Assembly (NCBI GenBank): GCA_910585445.1
Contig: CAJUEK010000064.1
Coordinates: forward strand, 1-11,226
Direction: 5' to 3'
DNA length: 11,226 nt
Source of the DNA: an uncultured Bacteroidales bacterium
GTDB taxonomy: Bacteria; Bacteroidota; Bacteroidia; Bacteroidales; UBA932
The notes under the pieces: generated by a model
Databases searched by the model: none
What the model was told of the DNA's origin: nothing
Seen by the model: the letters and a program-made list of their open reading frames with translations, nothing else
Made by a program: the position numbers and the translations under genes
Shown: in pieces, positions 1-4,851 of the stretch
How the letters are laid out: each line of letters begins with the position of its first letter
Position numbering within the stretch: position 1 is the first letter of the stretch

Positions 1-32
1 CCGTTCTCTTGCATAAATTCTCTGAATGTCAT
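1..32 (-). CDS. possible 5' end of a minus-strand gene running off the left edge
   Basis: An ATG on the minus strand at 32-30 opens MTFREFMQEN and remains open to the window edge. It is preceded by an AT-rich leader containing CTTAAAAATTG, resembling the leaders in front of the other minus-strand genes here (CTTAAAATAC before 2830, CTTAAAATTT before 4451). Its place in the layout also fits: the next sequence to the right is an intergenic unit of the same kind as those upstream of the other genes. Only ten codons are visible, so no function can be given and the call rests on context. Confidence 0.35.
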   Translation of the reverse strand, partial: MTFREFMQEN

Positions 33-121
33 ATCATTTCAATTTTTAAGATTAATTTTTTTTGTTTTCCCTCCGATACATTTCTGTACCGAAGGCTGAT
101 TATTTTTCTGCCCGGAGGATT

Positions 122-150
122 GGTGGCAGGTCCAGGCAAGGAGGACACGG
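122..150 (+). repeat. intergenic conserved element, copy A
   Basis: GGTGGCAGG, then GGCAAGGAGGACACGG. It resembles elements at 1118-1152 and 1818-1850 by eye alignment (GGTG, then a purine-rich run, then CCAAGGA or GCAAGGA). In all three places it lies about 110-140 bases before a plus-strand promoter-like site and upstream of a minus-strand gene. It could belong to the minus-gene promoter or leader; which strand it serves is not clear. Confidence 0.4.
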
Positions 151-209
151 AAAATACGCTCCCGATATGTCGGAGAGGAAGATTTTCCAGTGGCAAGCGT
201 AAGTGGTAC

Positions 210-242
210 TTGACAGGGCTGACAGCCGGCAATCGAACTTTG
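210..242 (+). promoter_or_regulatory. plus-strand promoter-like site, unit A
   Basis: TTG at 210-212, a 22-base spacer, then GAACTTTG at 235-242, a one-base departure from the Bacteroidetes -7 consensus TAnnTTTG. It points away from the minus-strand genes. The 22-base spacing equals that in units D and E. Confidence 0.45.
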
Positions 243-246
243 CAGA

Positions 247-476
247 GAAAATAACCGGGCTTCTGGAATGGAATATGGGGGAACAGGTACGGTGAAAATA
301 AAACAGAGGGAAAGTAAAGAATGTAAAAATGGGTACACCGCTCCATAGAGCGGAATGTACGTAGGGATATCCTGGAAAGAGGACCGACTGACGGTTCTGT
401 TATAAAAGGAAACGGGCCGCACTTTGTCGGACATAAGAAAGAATACCGCAATCGTCTTTGTGACTGCGGTATTCTT
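247..476 (+). ncRNA. candidate structured RNA, family copy A
   Basis: Inferred transcript from the promoter at 210-242 to the stem at 439-476; ends are approximate. It carries the family landmarks in order: the TGTAAAAATGGG box (322-333), a strong hairpin (GTACA+CCGCTC at 333-343 with GAGCGG+TGTAC at 348-360, loop CATA), a diverged core (357-379, including TAGGGATATCCTGGAAAG), ACGGTT then TATAAAAGGAAACGG (391-415), a short hairpin around 417-430, and the terminal stem. The same order appears in copies C and D. The frames across it show no recognisable protein and the matches are in nucleotides. Whether it is transcribed has not been shown. Confidence 0.5.
439..476 (-). terminator. terminator of the 490-1026 gene, possibly bidirectional
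   Basis: A 12-bp stem, AAGAATACCGCA (439-450) with TGCGGTATTCTT (465-476), sits 13 bases past the stop of the minus-strand gene and is followed on the minus strand by a U-rich run (TTCTTATG). Read on the plus strand it would also close RNA copy A, with a weaker U-run. Confidence 0.75.
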
Positions 477-489
477 ATGGGATGATACC

Positions 490-1026
490 TTATGCTGCCT
501 TGTTAGGCTTCTCCGGCTTGCGCTGCCTTGTTTCCCAGCCGTACACACCGGCTACATACGGATAGAGGGAACGTGTTCTCTTGCGGAAACCCTGCTCGTC
601 GATTTCACGGTTGTAGATTTTCTCAGCGATACGTTCCGCTTCTTCACGGTCTTTGGCAACCCTGTACAGGATGTAGTTCGTGCCGTCGTGGTGGGTCATC
701 CGACTCCGAATGTTATAGCCGTCGCCGTACCATTCCGCATATTCGCACGAGGATTTAAGGATGTCGGCAATATTGTTTCCCAAAATCTGGTAGCCTTGCT
801 TCCGGCCATTCCACAATCCAAGGTCTCCGAACACGATAATAACGCCGTCCACCTGTTTGTTCAGGTTGCACCGTTCATCGTCCAGCCAGTTATAAACTTC
901 TTCCGCCCATTCTTCATCGCTGACCTCGTAGGTGTCATCGTCCAGCATTTCCCGTTGGGAATTTTGATAATCTTCCTTGGCTGCTTCGTTCAACAAGTCA
1001 TCGCTTGTCCAAATCATGTGTTTCAT
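490..1026 (-). CDS. conserved mobile-element hypothetical protein (178 aa)
   Basis: A soluble, acidic protein with no signal peptide or membrane segment. The N-terminal third is rich in Asp/Glu and Trp (residues 1-50: DDLLNEAAKEDYQ, SDEEWAEEVYNW). The middle has the motif GDLGLWNGRKQGY, then EYAEWYGDGYN and MTHHDGTNYILYR. I know this arrangement (GDLGLWNGR ... HHDGTN) from uncharacterised proteins of gut mobile elements and phages; no biochemical role is established to my knowledge. The acidic surface could suggest a DNA mimic such as an antirestriction protein, but I see no ArdA signature, so that is speculation. Start: the ATG at 1026, after an AT-rich leader. It appears monocistronic, with its own terminator at 439-476. 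Confidence 0.85.
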   Translation of the reverse strand: MKHMIWTSDDLLNEAAKEDYQNSQREMLDDDTYEVSDEEWAEEVYNWLDDERCNLNKQVDGVIIVFGDLGLWNGRKQGYQILGNNIADILKSSCEYAEWYGDGYNIRSRMTHHDGTNYILYRVAKDREEAERIAEKIYNREIDEQGFRKRTRSLYPYVAGVYGWETRQRKPEKPNKAA

Positions 1027-1117
1027 ACGTTTTGAATGTTAATGTATTACTTTTTTATCCCTGTTGTCGGAGGCTTTTACCTTGCCCGACGGGATTCGAT
1101 TTTACTGCGGAATAAAA

Positions 1118-1152
1118 GGTGAAAAGGCGGGAACAAGCCAAGGAGGAAGCGG
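1118..1152 (+). repeat. intergenic conserved element, copy B
   Basis: GGTGAAAAGGCGGGAACAAG followed by CCAAGGAGGAAGCGG, upstream of the 490-1026 gene. It aligns by eye with 122-150 and 1818-1850. Read on the minus strand, the shared part is CCTTGG, then TTCCC, then CACCT. The surrounding 1027-1235 holds nothing else I can name. Confidence 0.4.
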
Positions 1153-1235
1153 CAGTCACGGATGGTTCCATTTGTGTTAAGAAGTATTGGCGAGCTTGCG
1201 AGTTGATGGTTGTTAATCGCAAATGAAGCCGCGCC

Positions 1236-1263
1236 TTGCCGGTTCACGCCAGCCTTAACTTTG
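1236..1263 (+). promoter_or_regulatory. plus-strand promoter-like site, unit B
   Basis: TTG at 1236-1238, a 17-base spacer, then TAACTTTG at 1256-1263, a perfect match to TAnnTTTG. The spacing is a little short. The sequence right after it (GCAGGGAAAATCA) matches the start of unit A (GCAGAGAAAATAA), supporting a common transcript start. Confidence 0.5.
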
Positions 1264-1267
1264 CAGG

Positions 1268-1370
1268 GAAAATCAATGGACGGCGGGTAAGCGAAGAATG
1301 GACGGAGTGTATAAAAGCTGTGATTCTGCGGAACGGCAACGAGCAAAACAAAAGCGGTCGGGAGACCGCT
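1268..1370 (+). ncRNA. candidate RNA, family copy B (short)
   Basis: Inferred from the promoter at 1236-1263 to the stem at 1353-1370, about 100 nt. It shares its 5' end with copy A and has the family box TATAAAAG at 1310-1317, followed by TGTG and a GC-rich segment as in copy C. It lacks the core and second hairpin of A, C and D, so it is a truncated or degenerate copy. The plus-strand U-run after the stem is weak. This is the least secure member of the family. Confidence 0.3.
1353..1370 (-). terminator. terminator of the ssb gene
   Basis: A 7-bp stem, AGCGGTC (1353-1359) with GACCGCT (1364-1370), loop GGGA. On the minus strand it is followed by TTTTGTTTT, a textbook intrinsic terminator 21 bases past the ssb stop. 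Confidence 0.85.
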
Positions 1371-1391
1371 CTGTTCAGAATAAGGCGGGGA

Positions 1392-1766
1392 TTACTTCTT
1401 GCCCTTTTTCTTTTTCGGCTCCGTAGGAGCTTCCTCCTTCTCGACAGCCGGATAGAACTTGACAGCAACCATCACGATGCGGTTGTGCTTCACGCCGCCC
1501 TGGTCGGCCCACTCTTCAGGCTTGAAGTACCCCTCCACGGTGAGCAGCGTGCCTTTGGTGAGCTGGTCGAACGACCCGGTATTCTCGTTTTTGCGCCACG
1601 CTTCCATGTTCATCAAGGCTGATACGCGATTAGTTCCCTCTCCGTTCTTCTCCTGACGGCTGATTGCCAGAGGGAAACGTGCTACACTTGCGGTGGTGAA
1701 ATGGCGGATTTCTGCGTCTTTTCCTACGAATCCGGTTACTACGAAATTGTTCTCGATCTTTTTCAT
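1392..1766 (-). CDS. ssb: single-stranded-DNA-binding protein, mobile-element type (124 aa)
   Basis: An OB-fold protein that coats single-stranded DNA, here presumably during transfer or replication of the element. The SSB pattern is clear: NNFVVTGFVGKDAEIR at residues 5-20, ARFPLAIS around 29-36, MNMEAW in the 50s, then GTLLTVEGYFKPEEW and the strand KHNRIVMVAVKFYP. At 124 residues it is shorter than most chromosomal SSBs, and it ends in a Lys-rich tail (PKKKKGKK). It lacks the acidic DDDIPF-like tip that chromosomal SSBs use to recruit partners, so it may act mainly as a coating protein. Start: the ATG at 1766, after an AT-rich leader. It appears monocistronic with a strong terminator. Separate ssb genes are common on conjugative elements. 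Confidence 0.95.
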   Translation of the reverse strand: MKKIENNFVVTGFVGKDAEIRHFTTASVARFPLAISRQEKNGEGTNRVSALMNMEAWRKNENTGSFDQLTKGTLLTVEGYFKPEEWADQGGVKHNRIVMVAVKFYPAVEKEEAPTEPKKKKGKK

Positions 1767-1817
1767 TGCGATTGTTTTTTGAAGTTAATGAATCATTTTT
1801 ACGGTGCCGAAAAAGTA

Positions 1818-1850
1818 GGTGCAGCAAAGGGAAAGCACCAAGGATAACGC
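1818..1850 (+). repeat. intergenic conserved element, copy C
   Basis: GGTGCAGCAAAGGGAAAGCA, then CCAAGGATAACGC, upstream of ssb; it resembles 122-150 and 1118-1152. Here GGTGC and GCACC can pair as a 5-bp hairpin. The rest of 1767-1959 is AT-rich leader of ssb plus unassigned sequence. Confidence 0.4.
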
Positions 1851-1959
1851 ATAAATACTCTTTATTTTGAGGCGTAGCTCCAAACCGGAGGCCTGATAAA
1901 GGAAGATTTGTGCGGTACGCCATTGGTCAAGGTTCATGGAACCGGTGCCGTCTGCACAC

Positions 1960-1967
1960 TATCTTTG
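1960..1967 (+). promoter_or_regulatory. plus-strand promoter-like -7 box, unit C
   Basis: TATCTTTG is a perfect TAnnTTTG match followed by GCAAC, as in the other units (TTTGC then a purine-rich start). No clear TTG lies at the expected -33 distance, so the call leans on the parallel with units A, B, D and E. Confidence 0.4.
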
Positions 1968-1971
1968 CAAC

Positions 1972-2560
1972 GGAATAATGATGATGACTTCGATAGGAAC
2001 CGGTCGCGGAAAAGGCGGGATGAAACAAATCGTGGCAGGTTCGGAGAACCGAAAAGACCTGTCCGCCTACTGGCACAAGATTACGGCGCGTTCCGGCATG
2101 AAGCGGAGAAGGACATCGAGGCGTGAAAACGTACCGTCCGGCCTCTTGGGTGGAAGCGGCAATAAACGATATGCTGTCCGACCGGCCATGCGCATTGTGA
2201 TGTGGAGCGTGCATCAGACGAAGAGCCGACAACCGACGTGTGCCGCATATCGTCAGTGCGCTGTCCTTATCCGACTGTTATATGAGGAAGGAGAGGCAGG
2301 AAAAGGGAAAATGGCGGAAGCCTGCCTTTCCGGCAAAACGGTGGAGTGGCGTCCTGAGAGTGGAAAGGCAGCTATAAAAGGATGTGGCGCAGCCAAAAGA
2401 GAATAAATGATATTCCAGTAAAAAAGGGTTATCGTACCGTAGGCATTTATATTGGGAGTGTATAGCAGTTTAGGATAAAAGGGATAATCGCGGAGACGAC
2501 GATTGTTGTCTGCCACGACGGAGAGAACGGGCTGAAACCGGATGTCCCGGTTTGCCCGTT
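1972..2560 (+). ncRNA. candidate structured RNA, family copy C (long form, about 590 nt)
   Basis: Inferred from the promoter-like box at 1960-1967 to the stem at 2526-2560. The 3' part carries all family landmarks: the TATAAAAGG box (2373-2381), GCAGCCAAAAGAGAA, a small hairpin GAATA/TATTC (about 2401-2415), the core at 2427-2490 that aligns without gaps to copy D, a 7-bp hairpin (AGACGAC 2494-2500, GTTGTCT 2505-2511) and the terminal stem. Between promoter and box it is about 325 nt longer than A, D and E, and this insert resembles nothing I know. A 156-codon open frame (1936-2406) crosses it but shows no family resemblance, begins upstream of the presumed transcript start and stops inside the conserved block. 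I treat the stretch as non-coding. Confidence 0.5.
2526..2560. terminator. strong stem-loop between RNA copy C and the LPD11 gene
   Basis: AACGGGC (2526-2532) and AAACCGG (2535-2541) pair with CCGGTTT (2547-2553) and GCCCGTT (2554-2560): 14 pairs with a two-base bulge and loop ATGTC. It is 15 bases past the stop of the minus-strand gene. Neither strand has a long U-run, so it may be an RNA end-stabilising stem as much as an efficient terminator. Confidence 0.6.
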
Positions 2561-2575
2561 TATAACCTATTGATT

Positions 2576-2830
2576 TTATTCTTCTTCCGCTATCATTTTC
2601 TTGCCGTATTCCTTGATTTCATCCATCGTCAGCCATTCAGGTCTTTCTTCCTCTTTGAAACTTTCATAAAGTTTTGTCATGGTTTCGATTTGGGCTTCCT
2701 CATTACCTGCCCACAAGCGGTCGGTGTTTCTGTTCCCAAACCCCAAGTAATACTCGCAATCTGCCTGCAAACGACCTAATAACATGTATCTGAAGCGTAA
2801 GTCATGCTGCAAAATTTCGTCTATCGTCAT
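2576..2830 (-). CDS. stand-alone LPD11-like domain protein (84 aa)
   Basis: A small acidic soluble protein. The central block YMLLGRLQADCEYYLGFGNR, followed by LWAGNEEAQI and ERPEWLTMDEI, matches what I know of large polyvalent protein-associated domain 11 (LPD11). That domain is usually part of very large phage or conjugative-element proteins and also occurs alone in gut mobile elements. Its biochemical role is unknown. Here the domain fills nearly the whole protein (about residues 10-72). Start: the ATG at 2830, behind the leader CTTAAAATACAAGAGT. It is monocistronic, with the 238-bp direct repeat beginning 27 bases upstream of its start. Confidence 0.85.
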   Translation of the reverse strand: MTIDEILQHDLRFRYMLLGRLQADCEYYLGFGNRNTDRLWAGNEEAQIETMTKLYESFKEEERPEWLTMDEIKEYGKKMIAEEE

Positions 2831-2857
2831 ACTCTTGTATTTTAAGTTTTTATTTCT

Positions 2858-3095
2858 CCCTCTTGTAGCTTGTCGGCTACTTTCGGGCTTGATTCAATTA
2901 TGTCGCCTCAAAAGGTGGCATGGCTCTTTATGCAGGGTTTCACTACCAAATACGACCTCGGCAAAGCAGAGGTGGAGATTTTGTCGTGAACCGTCAGGCA
3001 TGACCTTGCATACAAGAAAGACATGGCAGGTACCTTTGCGACACAATTCGTATCAGGCAGCCCGGAAGTGGATAGGCGAACTCAGGGAAGAGAAG
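2858..3095 (+). repeat. 238-bp direct repeat, copy 1
   Basis: Runs from CCCTCTTGTAGCTTGTCGGC to AGGGAAGAGAAG and matches 4481-4718 at a fixed offset of 1623. I find two mismatches: G at 3026 against A at 4649, and C at 3061 against A at 4684. It spans the upstream region of a minus-strand gene plus the plus-strand promoter and first 50 or so bases of RNA copy D. Identity breaks sharply at 3095. Confidence 0.95.
3006..3038 (+). promoter_or_regulatory. plus-strand promoter, unit D
   Basis: TTG at 3006-3008, a 22-base spacer, then TACCTTTG at 3031-3038, a perfect TAnnTTTG match. It sits inside the direct repeat, so unit E has the same site. It points against the flanking minus-strand genes. Confidence 0.6.
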
Positions 3096-3307
3096 GTTTC
3101 CTGCAAAAGGGTGATGATTTGTAAAAAAGGGGTACATCCAAAAGAGGAAATACAAATGGGTATTCCTGAAAGGTGGTTGTCGTGCCGGAGGCATTTGTAT
3201 TGGAAGCGCATGGCGGTTCAAGGTAAAAAAGGTTATCGTGCCGACAGGTTTGTCTGTCATTATGGGAAAATGCGGATTGAAACCGGAAAAACCGTCTCAA
3301 TCCGCAT
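3043..3307 (+). ncRNA. candidate structured RNA, family copy D (about 265 nt)
   Basis: Inferred from the promoter at 3006-3038 to the stem at 3270-3307. Landmarks in order: the repeat-derived 5' end, the TGTAAAAAAGGGG box (3120-3132), CCAAAAGAG, a hairpin GGAAATAC/GTATTCC (about 3146-3166), the core at 3175-3238, a 5-bp hairpin (GACAG 3243-3247, CTGTC 3254-3258) and the terminal stem. The core aligns to copy C over 64 bases without gaps, 48 identical by hand count; 14 of the 16 differences are A/G or C/T. Such transitions keep RNA pairing through G-U, and the reading frames through the block differ between C and D, so this looks like RNA rather than protein conservation. A long plus frame (2784-3428) crosses it but looks spurious. 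Confidence 0.6.
3270..3307 (-). terminator. terminator of the four-gene operon, also closing RNA copy D
   Basis: ATGCGGATTGA (3270-3280) pairs with TCAATCCGCAT (3297-3307), with a short inner CGG/CCG stem and an A-rich loop. On the minus strand it is followed by TTTTCCC. It lies 42 bases past the stop of the last operon gene. Confidence 0.75.
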
Positions 3308-3349
3308 AGCTCGTCAATGGATTTTGTGCTATCCTGTTATGTCAAAAGG

Positions 3350-3607
3350 TCAAAATCGTGCCATCATAACACGATGCTTAAACAGTTTGTTTTTGTCGCT
3401 CGGTCGTCGCTGGCTTATCCAGATATGATGTGCGCCATATCCGAACGTGAAATATTCCTCAAGCTGTGTTTCCTCCTTCAAATGTTCCATTCCCGCACGG
3501 AGTTCAGCTTCATTGCCCGAAAAAAGAATCGTGTTCATGATTCTGAAATAAATCTCCGTCGCTTCATCGCAATAGGGACAAAAGCTGTGTTCGATTATTA
3601 CTTCCAT
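3350..3607 (-). CDS. small hypothetical protein with a CPYC motif (85 aa)
   Basis: Last gene of a four-gene minus-strand operon, 9 bases after the 3970-3617 gene. A soluble protein opening MEVIIEHSFCPYC; the CxxC pair at residues 10-13 could bind a metal or be redox-active, but no second Cys pair is present for a classic zinc site. The C-terminal half has YFTFGYGAHHIWISQ, with adjacent histidines, and ends in a basic stretch (SDKNKLFKHRVMMARF). I do not recognise the family. The tight spacing and shared strand support it as a real gene. Confidence 0.75.
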   Translation of the reverse strand: MEVIIEHSFCPYCDEATEIYFRIMNTILFSGNEAELRAGMEHLKEETQLEEYFTFGYGAHHIWISQRRPSDKNKLFKHRVMMARF

Positions 3608-3616
3608 ATTCTTGTT

Positions 3617-3970
3617 TTAATTGCTTACTTCGACAATGACCTCAATTCTACCGTACAGCACAGAGCGTAGTGCCGTTTTGTCAATGGCGTAATACTCGCA
3701 AATTTGCCCGTACTGTTTGACAAAGTACCGTTTGAGAATATCCGAGAAGTCAAAATGATACCCGTTCAATGCAATGCCCCGGCTGAAATAGATGCTTTCC
3801 CGCACTTTACGGGTAATCCAGTTTTTCTCCTCACGGTTCAATTTATCGCCGCTATTCAGACGTTCCCGCAGCTTGTAAACACGACTTTCCCGTAATGTAG
3901 TCAGTTCGGGGACGTCCCATTTGACGAATTTTGTTGCTATCTGTGCCATAGGTCTGTTGGTGCTAATCAT
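3617..3970 (-). CDS. conserved mobile-element hypothetical protein (117 aa)
   Basis: A soluble, basic protein, mostly helical in appearance. The N-terminal half has TKFVKWDVPELTTLRES and LRERLNSGDKLNREEKNWIT; the C-terminal half has YHFDFSDILKRYFVKQYGQI and ends IEVIVEVSN. I have seen proteins of this general type among small accessory genes of Bacteroides conjugative elements, but no function is known to me. The ATG at 3970 overlaps the stop of the upstream gene by 8 bases, suggesting translational coupling. An internal Met at codon 8 (3949), just past that stop, is an alternative start. Confidence 0.82.
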   Translation of the reverse strand: MISTNRPMAQIATKFVKWDVPELTTLRESRVYKLRERLNSGDKLNREEKNWITRKVRESIYFSRGIALNGYHFDFSDILKRYFVKQYGQICEYYAIDKTALRSVLYGRIEVIVEVSN

Positions 3971-4139
3971 AAATAATCACTTCATCACGATATTCTGAAA
4001 TTTCCTTACCGCTTTCAAGGCGGACAACTATAGTGTTGCCATAGTCGCCCACGATTGTACCCTCCGTGTAGCCTTTGTACGGGTTAAGCAGTGTGCAATG
4101 CAATCCGATGATGTCGGACGGTTCTTCATATTCATACAT
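3963..4139 (-). CDS. small hypothetical protein, possible SH3-like barrel (58 aa)
   Basis: A short gene read directly from the sequence: MYEYEEPSDIIGLHCTLLNP, then YKGYTEGTIVGDYGNTIVVR, then LESGKEISEYRDEVIIYD. The alternating short strands with turns at NPYKGYTEG and DYGN, and the GTIVGDYGNTIVVRLESGKE core, look like a small SH3-like or KOW-like barrel; this is a fold guess. It starts 18 bases after the 4451-4158 gene and overlaps the next gene by 8 bases, so it is translated in the middle of the operon. It could be overlooked by tools with a minimum length cut-off. Confidence 0.75.
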   Translation of the reverse strand: MYEYEEPSDIIGLHCTLLNPYKGYTEGTIVGDYGNTIVVRLESGKEISEYRDEVIIYD

Positions 4140-4157
4140 AGAGCAATGTTTTTGCGG

Positions 4158-4451
4158 TTATAATTTGATTTCCCATTTTCCTTGAGAGAACTTCCTGAAG
4201 CTCACGTATTCATCTTCAAGTTCGTGAGTTAGTATGCGCATATAGATTTCGTTTTTAGCTTCCAACGAATCCACCAGCTTGTTGATTTCTTTTTCCGGGT
4301 ATTCCCAGCGAGAAGAAAATTCCGCATCTATAACATCGGCATACCGGTTGATATAGCCGTCAAAATTATCGTCCAAGAAAGCCTCTATCTTGTCGAGATC
4401 TTGTTTGTTCGCAGTGGTAGCGTGGAAAATGTTTGTTGCAATGTTCGCCAT
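4158..4451 (-). CDS. conserved mobile-element hypothetical protein (97 aa)
   Basis: First gene of the four-gene operon (4451 to 3350). An acidic, soluble protein: MANIATNIFHATTANKQDLD, then KIEAFLDDNFDGYINRYADV, later EFSSRWEYPEKEINKLVDSL and ILTHELEDEYVSFRKFSQGKW. The pattern of a xxFSSRWxYPE motif followed by RILTHEL and YVSFR is one I associate with unnamed proteins on gut mobile elements; function is unknown. It starts at the ATG at 4451 behind the leader CTTAAAATTTGAGATT, and its upstream region is copy 2 of the 238-bp repeat, so it probably shares upstream control with the LPD11 gene. Confidence 0.85.
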   Translation of the reverse strand: MANIATNIFHATTANKQDLDKIEAFLDDNFDGYINRYADVIDAEFSSRWEYPEKEINKLVDSLEAKNEIYMRILTHELEDEYVSFRKFSQGKWEIKL

Positions 4452-4480
4452 AATCTCAAATTTTAAGTTTTTTCTTTTTT

Positions 4481-4718
4481 CCCTCTTGTAGCTTGTCGGC
4501 TACTTTCGGGCTTGATTCAATTATGTCGCCTCAAAAGGTGGCATGGCTCTTTATGCAGGGTTTCACTACCAAATACGACCTCGGCAAAGCAGAGGTGGAG
4601 ATTTTGTCGTGAACCGTCAGGCATGACCTTGCATACAAGAAAGACATGACAGGTACCTTTGCGACACAATTCGTATCAGGCAGACCGGAAGTGGATAGGC
4701 GAACTCAGGGAAGAGAAG
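4481..4718 (+). repeat. 238-bp direct repeat, copy 2
   Basis: Counterpart of 2858-3095 with two mismatches in 238 by hand comparison. It lies 30 bases upstream of the four-gene operon start. After 4718 the two copies diverge but remain alignable (TCCTGTAAAA, TTGTAAAAGGGG, AAAAGAG). Confidence 0.95.
4629..4661 (+). promoter_or_regulatory. plus-strand promoter, unit E
   Basis: The same TTG-22-TACCTTTG site as unit D, inside repeat copy 2 (TTG at 4629-4631, -7 box at 4654-4661). Confidence 0.6.
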
Positions 4719-4801
4719 AAGATCCTGTAAAAAGAAGGATTGCTTGTAAAAGGGGATTGCAGCGAAAAGAGAAAATGTGAGTTGGATTCATTTTCTTTTT
4801 T
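4666..4801 (+). ncRNA. candidate RNA, family copy E (truncated, about 135 nt)
   Basis: Begins like copy D and keeps the TGTAAAAGGGG box (4745-4755) and AAAAGAG. The small hairpin that follows in C and D is replaced here by a longer stem ending in six Ts. The transcript would therefore stop before the core, giving a short RNA made only of the 5' domain. Confidence 0.5.
4765..4801 (+). terminator. intrinsic terminator of RNA copy E
   Basis: AAAAGAGAAAATG (4765-4777) pairs with CATTTTCTTTTTT (4789-4801), 13 pairs including one G-T, and the T-run favours plus-strand termination. The minus strand is also U-rich. It sits where copies C and D have only a small hairpin. Confidence 0.7.
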
Positions 4802-4851
4802 GACTGCACGGTTAGAACGGGAAGAAGGCGCAAAAAGGGGCGAAAATTCAG

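Noticed and set aside
29..451. A 140-codon minus-strand open frame across unit A
   Set aside because: It crosses the promoter-like site, hairpin and core of RNA copy A, has no recognisable protein pattern, and starts near the partial gene edge. The nucleotide-level repeat with C and D explains the region better.
490..1026. Antirestriction protein ArdA
   Set aside because: The acidic composition suggests it, but no ArdA motif is recognisable, so no name is assigned.
1077..1346. Minus-strand frame with LLGLFPPFHLLFR, echoed as ILGAFPLLHLLFR upstream of ssb
   Set aside because: The similarity comes from the conserved intergenic DNA element read in one frame. The flanking residues do not match and no start site is plausible; leader peptides remain a remote possibility.
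1936..2406. A 156-codon plus-strand open frame in unit C
   Set aside because: It begins before the presumed transcript start, is Arg/Lys-rich without a known motif, and stops inside the conserved block in a phase that differs from the frame crossing unit D. Kept only as a question in the findings.
3024..3122. Small frames starting at the ATG before TACCTTTG in both repeat copies (33 and 44 codons)
   Set aside because: The ATG precedes the likely transcript start, the first codons are the promoter box itself, both differences between the copies within the shared part change the amino acid, and the downstream parts do not match.
2784..3428. A 214-codon plus-strand open frame in unit D
   Set aside because: It overlaps the LPD11 gene and the 3350-3607 gene on the other strand, runs through a promoter, hairpins and a terminator, and its text has no family resemblance.
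235..4801. Integron-like or CRISPR-like arrays
   Set aside because: The repeated intergenic units vary in length and lie between separately promoted genes; there are no attC-type core sites, no integrase and no short regular repeats with spacers.
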